IMG/VR virus record: IMGVR_UViG_3300032282_001595
Location: 1-24,026 of that record
DNA: 24,026 nt
Source of the DNA: a virus
Direction: 5' to 3' (one strand)
The position numbers and the translations under genes were made by a program. Of this stretch, positions 1 through 7,486 are shown piece by piece (positions within the stretch are counted from its first letter, which is position 1; each line of letters opens with the position of its first letter). The notes beneath the pieces are model-generated. The model did not search any database. It saw only the letters and a list, made by a program, of their open reading frames with translations, and was not told the origin of the DNA.

Positions 1-389
1 GTAATGATTGGTTGTGCGGCTGTTCTAATTGTACCTGTCAGATTGGCGGCTACAATATTAGAAGTACTTAATGTGTTGGCTATTTTAAGAGAAAATATAT
101 TGTTGCTACTATTCGCTGTGGCTGCATTTCCAGTGGCAGTGCCAATACCAACTAAAATATTTTCATCTGTGTTAATGGTTACTTTAGCAATATTTGCTTT
201 AAGTGTTACGATTCCGGTTTGTGATGTTTGATTTAATCCTTCTCCACCTATAACTCTCACTACACCCGAAGAAAATGTAGTCTCATATAATTCTGAGAAA
301 TTGTTTTGTGCTTTTAAAAACGCAATTCTAACTGGATCCGCTGCCGGATCGTTTGGAAATGCGCCTACGTTAATATTTTCTTGTGCCAT
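1..389 (-). CDS. Tail-fibre-like protein, N-terminal part (runs off left edge)
   Basis: The reading frame opens with ATG at 389-387 and stays open for 129 codons to the window edge, so the gene is partial here. The protein starts MAQENINVGAFPNDPAADP and continues with VRIAFLKAQNNFSELY. This is the usual opening of phage fibre/appendage proteins of the type 'INVG..PND..GDP.R.AF.K.N.NF.ELY'. The rest is Asn/Thr/Ala-rich and beta-prone, and ends in the window with GTIRTAAQPIIT, which resembles GTITTNAQPNIT in the fibre gene at the right end of the window. An AGGG ribosome site lies 8 bases upstream and a late-promoter box lies at 406-415. It is separated from the upstream 1552-aa gene by a terminator, so it is its own transcription unit. 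The role as a distal fibre or adhesin is inferred; the receptor-binding end lies outside the window. Confidence 0.8.
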   Translation of the reverse strand, partial: MAQENINVGAFPNDPAADPVRIAFLKAQNNFSELYETTFSSGVVRVIGGEGLNQTSQTGIVTLKANIAKVTINTDENILVGIGTATGNAATANSSNNIFSLKIANTLSTSNIVAANLTGTIRTAAQPII

Positions 390-405
390 AATTATGCCCT
401 ATATT

Positions 406-415
406 GTATTTATCG
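406..415 (-). promoter_or_regulatory. T4-type late promoter box for the left fibre gene
   Basis: On the minus strand this reads CGATAAATAC, one base from the T4 late consensus TATAAATA in its core. If the box sits at about -13 to -6 as in T4, RNA would start near 401, giving a leader of about 12 bases that contains AGGG. The same box recurs upstream of other late genes in this window. Confidence 0.7.
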
Positions 416-424
416 TTTTTAAAG

Positions 425-456
425 CCAAAAAAATAGCCCGAGAACATCGGGCTATT
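425..456 (-). terminator. Rho-independent terminator after the 1552-aa gene
   Basis: On the minus strand ATAGCCCG and CGGGCTAT (448-455 and 433-440) form an 8-bp stem with a 7-base loop, followed by an uninterrupted run of T. It begins 16 bases after the stop codon of the 1552-aa gene and lies upstream of the next late box, so it separates the two units. Confidence 0.88.
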
Positions 457-471
457 AAATGCGAGAATTAC

Positions 472-3400
472 TTAGATTCCGCTTAGTTTCCTAAAATCAG
501 ACAACAAATCTGTGCTGTCTTTCATCAGTGTACCTTCTGCTGTAACAATTTTAATAATTGGTCCTGTAGATTGGTCACGTTTTTGACCATTCAAACCACC
601 ACTTATAGTTTTCATCATGTACTCTAAGTCTTGGTCTGCTGTATCATCAGCACTGTTAGCAAATTCTTCTAATGGTTCAGAACCACATGTATGACCTTCG
701 TACATACTGCCACCACATTCGTTACAAGTTTCATGTCCTTCGTCAACTTCTTCCTTACCACCTTGTTCATCGTTACCCAAACGACCAGCAACTACGTCAC
801 CTTGAGTAATTTCATCATACGGTTCAGCATTGTTAGCTAGGTTTCCGTCATTAGCTTCATCTACTTCTTCAGATTCTTCACTATCGTGTTCACTGTGTTC
901 TTCATGACCATGTTCTTCACCGCCTTCTTCTTGCTCATAGTCATGTGAACCTTGTTCTTCGTGACCTTCTTCGCCACCAACTTCAATACCAGTCATTTTC
1001 TTAATCAATGCCATCATGTCATCGCCACCTTCATCACCCATTGAATCACGTGCATGAGGATCACCAACTGCAATTAGTTGTGCTTCTGGACCTTGATGCT
1101 CGTCACCTGACATTGGTAAGCCATAGTTGTTAACTTCTGGACCATGTTCTTGTTTTGCGCCACCTAAACCACCTAGACCTGCATTACGCAATAGTTCAAT
1201 GATTTCATGTGCATTGCCTTCAGTAGCACTTACATTTACACTGTCATGACCTTGGTCATCAATTGTTGTACTGATTGTAAGATTTTCATTCAATAATGAA
1301 TTTAAATCTTGTTCCCAGCTTTCTAACTGTACATCTTTCATATTTTTTCCTTCAAATGCTCTACGTGAGCCTGCTAAGTTTCTGATAAAGCTACCTGCTT
1401 CTTTAACACCTTCAGGATCACTGACTGCTGTCTTGAATGGACCTTTTGATGTGTCTGGTACTAATGGTTTGTAATCATCTTTGCCCCAACCTGGGCTTGC
1501 TGTACGTGCTGCCGGAGCAGGTGTATTTGGATTAACTCTTGCCGGATCAGGTAAGCCGCGACCACCGGGTAGTTCTCCTATTCCTCGACCAGCACCTGTG
1601 TGTATACTGATATCTCTTTTCGACAACCCGGCCGCTGGATCGCTTTCTTCATCAATTTTATTATGTTTTACATAATGTTCGTATGCGCTAGCAACATCAC
1701 CCAAGAAGTCTGGATCATGGTTTAATTTATTATGTGCAGACTTTGGTGTCATTCCCATTTGAATCATTTCGTGATATACTTCGTTAGCAAATTCATCAGA
1801 GTTAACCGCTAGTGTAGGATTTTCATGTGCTAATGTTTTACCAATAGCTTCATATGTATATTCGCTTTCTTCCATTACACGTGCTTCAGAAACTTTTTTC
1901 TTCTTACGCAATGCTTCAAAGTCAGCCTTTGTTAATTTACCTTTTGGTGGTGCAACATCTAAGTTATCTTGGTCACCTGGTAAGTCTTTTGTCTCTTTAA
2001 CGTTCTTAGCAAATGGATTCTTCTTTTTGTCAGCAACAGCCTTCTTAAAAGACTCTTTTTTGTTCTTATCTTTGTCAACATATAAGAAGTCTGGTTTCGC
2101 ACCTTCTTCTACTGAACGTCTATTATGATTCATTCTGAAAACTTGTTTAAACTCTTTAGATATTGGTGACTGTGGTGTATTTTCTTTTTTCTTTTCTTCT
2201 TCACCTTCTTCAATCTGTGGATCAAATGCACGATTCTCTGCACTATCTTTACCTCTACCAAAACGTGTTAATGTTTGGTCACCAACTTTAGCTGTATCAC
2301 CTACAGCTAATTTTTGTCCTGATGCTCTTAAACCTTTTAGTGCCTTTGCTGTATCATCTCTATGTTGTTGATACTGACCTCCGCCACCCATGTGCTTTTT
2401 TCCATACCAGCTAGCAGAGTTACCGTCTTTTGCTCGCATAACATGTGTGTCTTCCATTGTTATATCTTCAGCTTCATTAATCATATTATCAGATACCGCT
2501 TCAATCCAATCTTTAAGACTATGCTTAACAGACTTCTTACCAACTTCACCTTTTGGTTTGCCGCCTAACATGCCTTGTAAGCCTGATGTGTCAAACTTAG
2601 TATCATTACCGTGTTCATCTTTATCACCTTTTGTCGGGCGACCACGACCACGTTTAGGAGCATCTTTACTAGCTTCTGCGCCTTTATTGACTTTACCAAT
2701 TTTATGTCCATATTGGTCACGAACAACTTCAGGTTCATATTTGTTACCATAGTCACCTTTGTGTACAGTAACGTCTGATTCTGTGATTTCAGATAAGCCT
2801 GAAAATTTCTTAAGTAAGTTTAGTTCCATAGTTGATTCTCTCATAATTGATTCTTCAAAGTCTCTGGTTGCCTGTGTCTCAGGACCACCTTGATTTGGTT
2901 GAACACCTTTACCGTTCATATCTGCTTTATCTCGGTTAAATTCTTCCATATCAGCATCATACGGTACTTCTTGCATTGGTTTACCGTCTCTTCCTAAAGG
3001 TGCAGCAAGTCCTGATTTAATACCTGACAACGGACTACCTGAAGTTGTTGCGGCTTGAGTATTACTTGCTATATTCATTGCTGATTGAGCCGGTGCTTGT
3101 TGTGGTGCCATTGTAGTGTTATTAGCAACACCAGAACCAGCAGTTGATGTTGTTGGGAAATTAGCACTTGCTTGATTCATTGCTGATTGAGCAGGTGCTT
3201 GTTGTGGTGTTACTTGTGCTGAACCGGAACCAGCAGTTGATGTTGTTGCGGCTTGTGTTGGTGCTGGATTTCCTTGATTAAAAGCTACATCCTTTTTATA
3301 ACCAACCCCTGCCATTGGGTTAGCTGGTTGCGTTGGATCTTTACCTGCCAAACCTTGTGCTTGATTAGTAGTGCTTGGACCCACAGTTGAGAAGTTACCA

Positions 3401-5130
3401 CGTAACGGATTTGCTGCCGGTGCCTTTGTTCCTAAATTTCCTTGATTGAATGCAACACCTGCCGCCGGTGTTGCTGGATTCGCTGCCTGAGAAGGTGCGG
3501 GTTGACCGCCCATGATACCTCTTTTAGCTAATTCATTTGCACCACTTGCGGTTTGTGCTTGACTACCAACTGCTGGACCTGCTGGTTGAGCAGGCTTAGT
3601 TGTAGCTGCCTGCGTTTTCGGCATTGTTGGATTAACAAACCCACGTCCACCACCTGCTGATGGAGCTGGTGTTGTTGTAGCTGCCTGTGTTGTTGGCATA
3701 GTTGGATTGATTGAACCACGACCTCCACCTGCTGATGCTACTGCCGGACCAGTTGTTCCTTTTTGCATCCCTGCATTGTTTTGTGCTGTTCTCAATGAAG
3801 ATGCATTCATTGCTGTACTTGGTGCTGGAGTTACTGCTGGTTTAGCTGCTGGTCCAGTTGTTCCGGTTTGTATGCCTGCGTTGTTTTGCATTGTTCTTAG
3901 TGAAGATGCATTTGTTGCGGTAGTTGGTGCAGGTTGAGCCACCGGAGCTTCTGTTAATTTAGACATTCCTGAAAGTGTTCTTATTCTGTTTAATTCTTCC
4001 GTTGATTCTTTAAACCAACCTTTAACTTTATTACCAAAATCTTTTACAGCTTGTAAATTCTTTTCGCCATTTTCTCTGTTCTTATCAAAGCTGCCAGGAG
4101 TTACTCTACCAAATCTATCAGTATCACCGATCTCAGCATCACTACGTGTTCTTACTGCATTACCTTCACGGTCTTTCCATGTTTCACCTGATGTAGTGCT
4201 CTTAACTTCAGGTCCCTTATCATAAGGATTTTCTGGAGTACCTTTTACTGGGGGAGGAGATGTTTGGTCATTGGCGGCTGCAATACCTGCTTCACGTGGT
4301 TCAGGTAATGTAGTTGTAGCTGCCTGAGTTGGCTCTGGCTCTGGTGCAGGTGGAGTGTATGGTAAATCATTTGCGGCTGCAATACCTGCTTCACGTGGCT
4401 CAGGTAGCGGGGTGTTTACTACTGGTGCAGGTTCTGGATTATTTACGACTGGTGCAGGTTCTGGAGGTTTTTCTAATTCTCTAGGTAATACTGAATCTGG
4501 TTTATCTAGTTCTGCTCTAGCTTGTCCAGATTGTCTTGTCATACGTTGTGCAATCTTGTCTAGTGTGTCGCCTTTTTGTATTTTGTACATATTACCGCCA
4601 CCTAAATCAATACTGTCACCGGCACGAATTTGGTTAACGTTTTTAATTTTATCTGGGTTCAATGCCATCAATGACTGTGAGCCTTCACTACCTTTGTAAT
4701 TTAAATTAGGTTTTGGTTTAACTGGGGACGGTGTCACTACGTTTGTCGGTGTTGTAGTAGTGGTAGTTGCAGGTTGTGTGTTTGCTGTAGGATTTTGTTT
4801 GTTTGGTGACATTAAGCTAGCTGCACCAAGACCAACTAATGCGCCTGTTGCGAGTCCAGCTGCTCCTCTACCACGAGGACCTTTTTCAGCTGCCGCAGCA
4901 TTTTGAGTCTTTAAATCAACTGCTGGTTTATTAGGAACGTCTTTAGGCTTGACATCAGTTATATCGGCGACTGGTTTTACGGTTGGATTTGGTTTTGCGT
5001 TTACTTTTGGTTCAGGTGCTGTAAAAATAGTAGACGGTGGAGTAGGTTTTACTACCGCCGGCAAATGAGTACCTCTTGCCCCGGGTGGTAAATGCGGTGC
5101 ACCTGCTTCATTAAGTTCGTTAATCTTCAT
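472..5130 (-). CDS. Large multidomain virion protein with LysM halves, AT-hook and prohead-protease-like sites
   Basis: 1552 residues, not matched to a single T4 gene. It starts MKINELNE, then AGAPHL, like a T4 capsid-targeting peptide cut after (L/I)-x-E. In order: a Gly/Ala hydrophobic stretch (~89-106); a LysM C-half (LNPDKIKNVNQIRAGD, ~157-172) ahead of a LysM N-half (YKIQKGDTLDKIAQRM, 182-197); Pro/Ala/Thr repeats (~220-720); an AT-hook-like KRGRGRPTK (~825); a conserved-looking segment NLTISTTIDDQGHDSVNVS (~1280); an acidic His/Glu-rich stretch (~1385-1430); a CNECGG/GHTCG Cys cluster (~1465); and a C-terminus ending DFRKLSGI. Related 'LSG' units occur near 385 and 778 and are followed by LTE or ITE. 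It is last in a block with the 503-aa gene (2-base gap) and ends in a terminator. A capsid-internal or prohead-core protein is the favoured inference; a tail-associated protein acting on peptidoglycan is possible because of LysM. Confidence 0.75.
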   Translation of the reverse strand: MKINELNEAGAPHLPPGARGTHLPAVVKPTPPSTIFTAPEPKVNAKPNPTVKPVADITDVKPKDVPNKPAVDLKTQNAAAAEKGPRGRGAAGLATGALVGLGAASLMSPNKQNPTANTQPATTTTTTPTNVVTPSPVKPKPNLNYKGSEGSQSLMALNPDKIKNVNQIRAGDSIDLGGGNMYKIQKGDTLDKIAQRMTRQSGQARAELDKPDSVLPRELEKPPEPAPVVNNPEPAPVVNTPLPEPREAGIAAANDLPYTPPAPEPEPTQAATTTLPEPREAGIAAANDQTSPPPVKGTPENPYDKGPEVKSTTSGETWKDREGNAVRTRSDAEIGDTDRFGRVTPGSFDKNRENGEKNLQAVKDFGNKVKGWFKESTEELNRIRTLSGMSKLTEAPVAQPAPTTATNASSLRTMQNNAGIQTGTTGPAAKPAVTPAPSTAMNASSLRTAQNNAGMQKGTTGPAVASAGGGRGSINPTMPTTQAATTTPAPSAGGGRGFVNPTMPKTQAATTKPAQPAGPAVGSQAQTASGANELAKRGIMGGQPAPSQAANPATPAAGVAFNQGNLGTKAPAANPLRGNFSTVGPSTTNQAQGLAGKDPTQPANPMAGVGYKKDVAFNQGNPAPTQAATTSTAGSGSAQVTPQQAPAQSAMNQASANFPTTSTAGSGVANNTTMAPQQAPAQSAMNIASNTQAATTSGSPLSGIKSGLAAPLGRDGKPMQEVPYDADMEEFNRDKADMNGKGVQPNQGGPETQATRDFEESIMRESTMELNLLKKFSGLSEITESDVTVHKGDYGNKYEPEVVRDQYGHKIGKVNKGAEASKDAPKRGRGRPTKGDKDEHGNDTKFDTSGLQGMLGGKPKGEVGKKSVKHSLKDWIEAVSDNMINEAEDITMEDTHVMRAKDGNSASWYGKKHMGGGGQYQQHRDDTAKALKGLRASGQKLAVGDTAKVGDQTLTRFGRGKDSAENRAFDPQIEEGEEEKKKENTPQSPISKEFKQVFRMNHNRRSVEEGAKPDFLYVDKDKNKKESFKKAVADKKKNPFAKNVKETKDLPGDQDNLDVAPPKGKLTKADFEALRKKKKVSEARVMEESEYTYEAIGKTLAHENPTLAVNSDEFANEVYHEMIQMGMTPKSAHNKLNHDPDFLGDVASAYEHYVKHNKIDEESDPAAGLSKRDISIHTGAGRGIGELPGGRGLPDPARVNPNTPAPAARTASPGWGKDDYKPLVPDTSKGPFKTAVSDPEGVKEAGSFIRNLAGSRRAFEGKNMKDVQLESWEQDLNSLLNENLTISTTIDDQGHDSVNVSATEGNAHEIIELLRNAGLGGLGGAKQEHGPEVNNYGLPMSGDEHQGPEAQLIAVGDPHARDSMGDEGGDDMMALIKKMTGIEVGGEEGHEEQGSHDYEQEEGGEEHGHEEHSEHDSEESEEVDEANDGNLANNAEPYDEITQGDVVAGRLGNDEQGGKEEVDEGHETCNECGGSMYEGHTCGSEPLEEFANSADDTADQDLEYMMKTISGGLNGQKRDQSTGPIIKIVTAEGTLMKDSTDLLSDFRKLSGI
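3040..4460. repeat. Degenerate tandem/direct repeats inside the 1552-aa gene
   Basis: Several protein-level duplications are visible, with matching DNA repeats. LPEPREAGIAAAND occurs twice (about 4270-4310 and 4370-4410). NASSLRT.QNNAG with the following GTTGPA occurs twice (about 3745-3930). SAGGGRG..NPTMP.TQAATT occurs twice (about 3600-3730). TSTAGSG followed by APQQAPAQSAMN occurs twice (about 3065-3240). The linker probably grew by local duplication; repeats of this kind also make assembly errors likely. Confidence 0.85.
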
Positions 5131-5132
5131 CT

Positions 5133-6644
5133 TTAGTTCCTATAATTCATTAAGTGTTTTACTCTATCTAACTCAGACATACTTTCATTTGTCTTGAATG
5201 TTTCTTTACTAAACATATTGCCGTTATCAGTATCTGTGTTTTGCGGAGTGCTAATAGTATTTATTGCTGGTGTTTGTTCTTTGTTTGGATTTGTACCTGC
5301 ATCTCGTTCAGGGTGCTGTTTTTTAACAAATTCATCATAATCATCTGTATTTGCCCACTTAGAATCAGGTGTCAATTTATCTTTAAGATACAAACCACCG
5401 GCTGCTAAACCAACACCAGTTGCTATCTTTATATTTCTTGACCTAGCTTTAGCATCTGATGCAGCCTTTTCTTGTGCTGATATCTTATCAGATAATGCTT
5501 GAATTTGTTTTTGCTGTGCCGCTTGTTGTGGGTTATCAATAGCTTTTGGATCTACTGGGCCAGATTTTTTTACTGCATCTTTTTGTTGTTGTGCGGCTCT
5601 TACTCGGTCTTGATAACTAGCATTATTTGGTTCTGTAGATGTTGCTTGCGCTTTTCTTACATTGGGATCTAAATTACCTATGTCAACTCCATGAGGAGCA
5701 GATACATGCGGGGAGCCAGGTACTTTGAAGTGAGGTGCACCTTCTTTAATTTTTTGTCCAGACAATCTTTTTATATCTGTTAATTCATCTTCTTTAACAG
5801 TTTCGGGTTCTTGTATTGGCTTACCTTGTAATTTATCAGATGCATCCCATGCCGCTCTACTACCGGTAAAACCACCGGCTGTTTGAGCTCCGAAATTAGC
5901 TGTTCCAGTTGCCGCTTTACCAGTCCTTGTAGTAGCCTTAGGTAATAGTTTAGTTGCCGCTTTACCAGTTAGTTTAGCGCCTGCTATAAATGCAGGGTCT
6001 AACATACTTCCACCAATTGTACCTGCCATACTAGCATTAGGACTTCTCTCCCATGCTGCTTTTGTTTCTGCATCCTGTGCTTTTGCTTCGTCATCGTATT
6101 TGGTACCTTTACGAACAGAATCTACACCAGCAACTGCTTTATCAGCAAGGTCCCATGTTGCGGCATTAGAGACTGCTCTCATTGCGTCATCAACCGTTTG
6201 TGGAATGCTGGCTGCAATAGGACTACGTGCATAAGCATTACGTGATATCTGCTGTTGCTTTTGAAATTCTTTGTCGTAATCAGTGCCTTTAAGTTTTGAA
6301 CTACCATATGCAAGAGCCTTATCAAGACCTTGATTTGTAAAGAAATTACCAGCACTTCTTCCATAGTCAAGATATGCTTCTCCCGCATCTTTTGCTACTT
6401 TTCCTGGATTGTCATAGGCATATTTAGCTCCGGATGCAATAGTGTTTCCTGCTTTTTTATATGTTTCTGGATCTGTTGCTGTTTTATAAGTATCAGCTAC
6501 AGCATTGCCGACCATTTTACCAGTACCAACTATATCTGAACCAACTCTACCGGCAAAATCACCAATGTCTCGGAAGGCACTATATGGATCTTGATTACCA
6601 CTTGAACCGCGACCTTCGTTGACTATGATTTCTTTTATATTCAT
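5133..6644 (-). CDS. Gly/Ala-rich virion protein, probable internal or ejected protein
   Basis: 503 residues, not assignable to a named T4 gene. It begins MNIKEIIVNE then GRGSS, again like a capsid-targeting peptide ending in x-N-E. Residues ~104-146 and ~164-205 are a duplicated segment (KGT.YD.E....Q...-A..RSP.AS). Residues ~206-270 are Gly/Ala-rich (AGTIGGSM and onward), a make-up often seen in phage proteins that meet or cross membranes. DELTDIKRLSGQKIKE (~286-301) followed by GAPHF echoes both the 'LSG' units and the GAPHL start of the 1552-aa protein. A Gln/Ala coiled-coil-like part lies near 370-400, followed by a short hydrophobic stretch (ATGVGLAAGGLYL, ~405-420), and the C-terminus is SELDRVKHLMNYRN. 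It overlaps the 70-aa gene by 4 bases and sits 2 bases before the 1552-aa gene, so all are translated together. Packaging inside the head and ejection with DNA are inferences. Confidence 0.7.
   Translation of the reverse strand: MNIKEIIVNEGRGSSGNQDPYSAFRDIGDFAGRVGSDIVGTGKMVGNAVADTYKTATDPETYKKAGNTIASGAKYAYDNPGKVAKDAGEAYLDYGRSAGNFFTNQGLDKALAYGSSKLKGTDYDKEFQKQQQISRNAYARSPIAASIPQTVDDAMRAVSNAATWDLADKAVAGVDSVRKGTKYDDEAKAQDAETKAAWERSPNASMAGTIGGSMLDPAFIAGAKLTGKAATKLLPKATTRTGKAATGTANFGAQTAGGFTGSRAAWDASDKLQGKPIQEPETVKEDELTDIKRLSGQKIKEGAPHFKVPGSPHVSAPHGVDIGNLDPNVRKAQATSTEPNNASYQDRVRAAQQQKDAVKKSGPVDPKAIDNPQQAAQQKQIQALSDKISAQEKAASDAKARSRNIKIATGVGLAAGGLYLKDKLTPDSKWANTDDYDEFVKKQHPERDAGTNPNKEQTPAINTISTPQNTDTDNGNMFSKETFKTNESMSELDRVKHLMNYRN
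5256..5265 (-). promoter_or_regulatory. Possible late promoter box inside the 503-aa gene
   Basis: The minus strand reads AATAAATACT, a near match to the late consensus, about 125 bases upstream of the 1552-aa gene. It lies inside coding sequence, so it may be chance. If active it would give the 1552-aa gene extra transcription. Confidence 0.3.
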
Positions 6645-6853
6645 TTTCTCTTGTCTAACTTATCTTCAATGCGTTGCAATTGTGATTGAAGTTCGGCTAC
6701 CTTGTCAGATACAGCATCCATTTTAGTACTGTTGATTTCAACTTTCTTATCTATTGTTACCATGCTAGAATTGACGGTGAGGTAACCAGTACCTCCTAGA
6801 CTACATGCACCGATAACTATCCACGTTAGTTGGCTTGTATTAAAGTCAATCAT
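6641..6853 (-). CDS. Small membrane protein with coiled-coil tail
   Basis: 70 residues. Residues ~9-28 (LTWIVIGACSLGGTGYLTV) form one hydrophobic span with small residues. Residues ~33-68 are charged and heptad-like (VAELQSQLQRIEDKLDKRK) and should form a coiled coil. No signal-peptidase or lipobox site is evident. It overlaps both neighbours by 4 bases (ATGA type), so it is translationally coupled within the 201-70-503-1552 block. The shape would suit a small inner-membrane protein, a spanin or holin accessory, or a minor virion membrane-contact protein; nothing in the sequence decides. A similar one-helix protein is commonly seen near structural genes of uncultured T4-like phages, from memory only. 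Confidence 0.7.
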   Translation of the reverse strand: MIDFNTSQLTWIVIGACSLGGTGYLTVNSSMVTIDKKVEINSTKMDAVSDKVAELQSQLQRIEDKLDKRK

Positions 6854-7455
6854 TTGTTAGCTCCAGTAGACGGCTTAGGAGGACGCTTCATGTTAGACAT
6901 TGGACTCTTAGTCTGAATGCCGTCTTTTGATGTGTTCTTGATTGTTGCTGTTTTCTTACCAGAGAAAGGAATATCAATACTTGGTTTCTTTGGTAGTACT
7001 TTGTCTAAGTACTGATTTGCATATTCTTTGCTTGCTTCTTTGCCGTTATCTTCTAGTTCAGGAGTGTCTAGCAGGGCTTTTTTCTTCTCATCACTGATTT
7101 CATTAGCATACTTGTCATTCTCTGCATTGATACTATCATCGTAATCAGTAGTTAGAACTCTAACTGTATTGATGTTCTTACCTAATAATTGAGCAATTTG
7201 TTGAATCATTGGCTCAGTTGCTGGATACTTGAACTCTGCTTTGATGATGTGTACTGCTTCATTTGCCAAGTCAGGGAAACCTGATGGGGACTTAACGATA
7301 GGGGTAGACTTTGGGTCACTGACTGATACTGGGTCAAACTTGTTCAAGTTGTATTTGAACATTTCAACAAAGTTTTTGTCAATATCACCGGCGATTTTGA
7401 TAGTGTAACGGTATGTACGTACACTTTCAGTTAGATAAGAGCGAAGGCTTTTCAT
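6850..7455 (-). CDS. Virion/prohead-associated protein with capsid-targeting-like N-terminus
   Basis: 201 residues. The start MKSLRSYLTE then SVRTY closely follows the pattern of T4 capsid-targeting peptides (MKTYQEFIAE then A in the T4 internal proteins), which the gp21 protease cuts after (L/I)-x-E. Residues ~16-110 look like one alpha/beta domain with YRYTIKIAGDIDKNFVEMF, FPDLANEAVHIIKAEFKYP and IAQLLG. I associate this arrangement with a head/scaffold-linked protein family of T4-like and other phages, but cannot name a Pfam entry. The C-terminal third is Lys/Pro/Ser-rich and likely disordered. It is first in the four-gene block, 31 bases after the small terminase stop codon, with its own late box at 7475-7482 and an AGGA ribosome site 9 bases before ATG. 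Confidence 0.75.
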   Translation of the reverse strand: MKSLRSYLTESVRTYRYTIKIAGDIDKNFVEMFKYNLNKFDPVSVSDPKSTPIVKSPSGFPDLANEAVHIIKAEFKYPATEPMIQQIAQLLGKNINTVRVLTTDYDDSINAENDKYANEISDEKKKALLDTPELEDNGKEASKEYANQYLDKVLPKKPSIDIPFSGKKTATIKNTSKDGIQTKSPMSNMKRPPKPSTGANK

Positions 7456-7482
7456 ATTATGTTTTCCTATGTAATATTTATC
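7453..7482 (-). promoter_or_regulatory. Late promoter box with weak hairpin over the start codon
   Basis: On the minus strand GATAAATA (7482-7475) is a late box. ATATTA (7477-7472), which overlaps it, pairs with TAATAT (7459-7454), whose last two bases are the AT of the start codon. AGGA lies in the 12-base loop. The stem is six A-U pairs only, so it may not be stable, but it copies the layout seen at 7971-8000 and 16059-16092. Confidence 0.5.
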
Positions 7483-7486
7483 TTTT

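Noticed and set aside
4-231. Plus-strand reading frame of 75 codons
   Set aside because: It lies opposite the N-terminal fibre gene, whose protein is recognisable; the plus-strand product is hydrophobic and matches nothing.
2390-2752. Plus-strand 120-codon frame opposite the 1552-aa gene
   Set aside because: Antisense shadow; the minus-strand product has clear motifs here (AT-hook), and no ribosome site is seen.
3040-4460. CRISPR-like or minisatellite array
   Set aside because: The repeats are unequal, in-frame protein duplications without regular spacing or unique spacers.
6641-6853. Assigning the 70-aa protein as holin or spanin
   Set aside because: Only one membrane span and a coiled coil are visible, and no lysis genes adjoin it.
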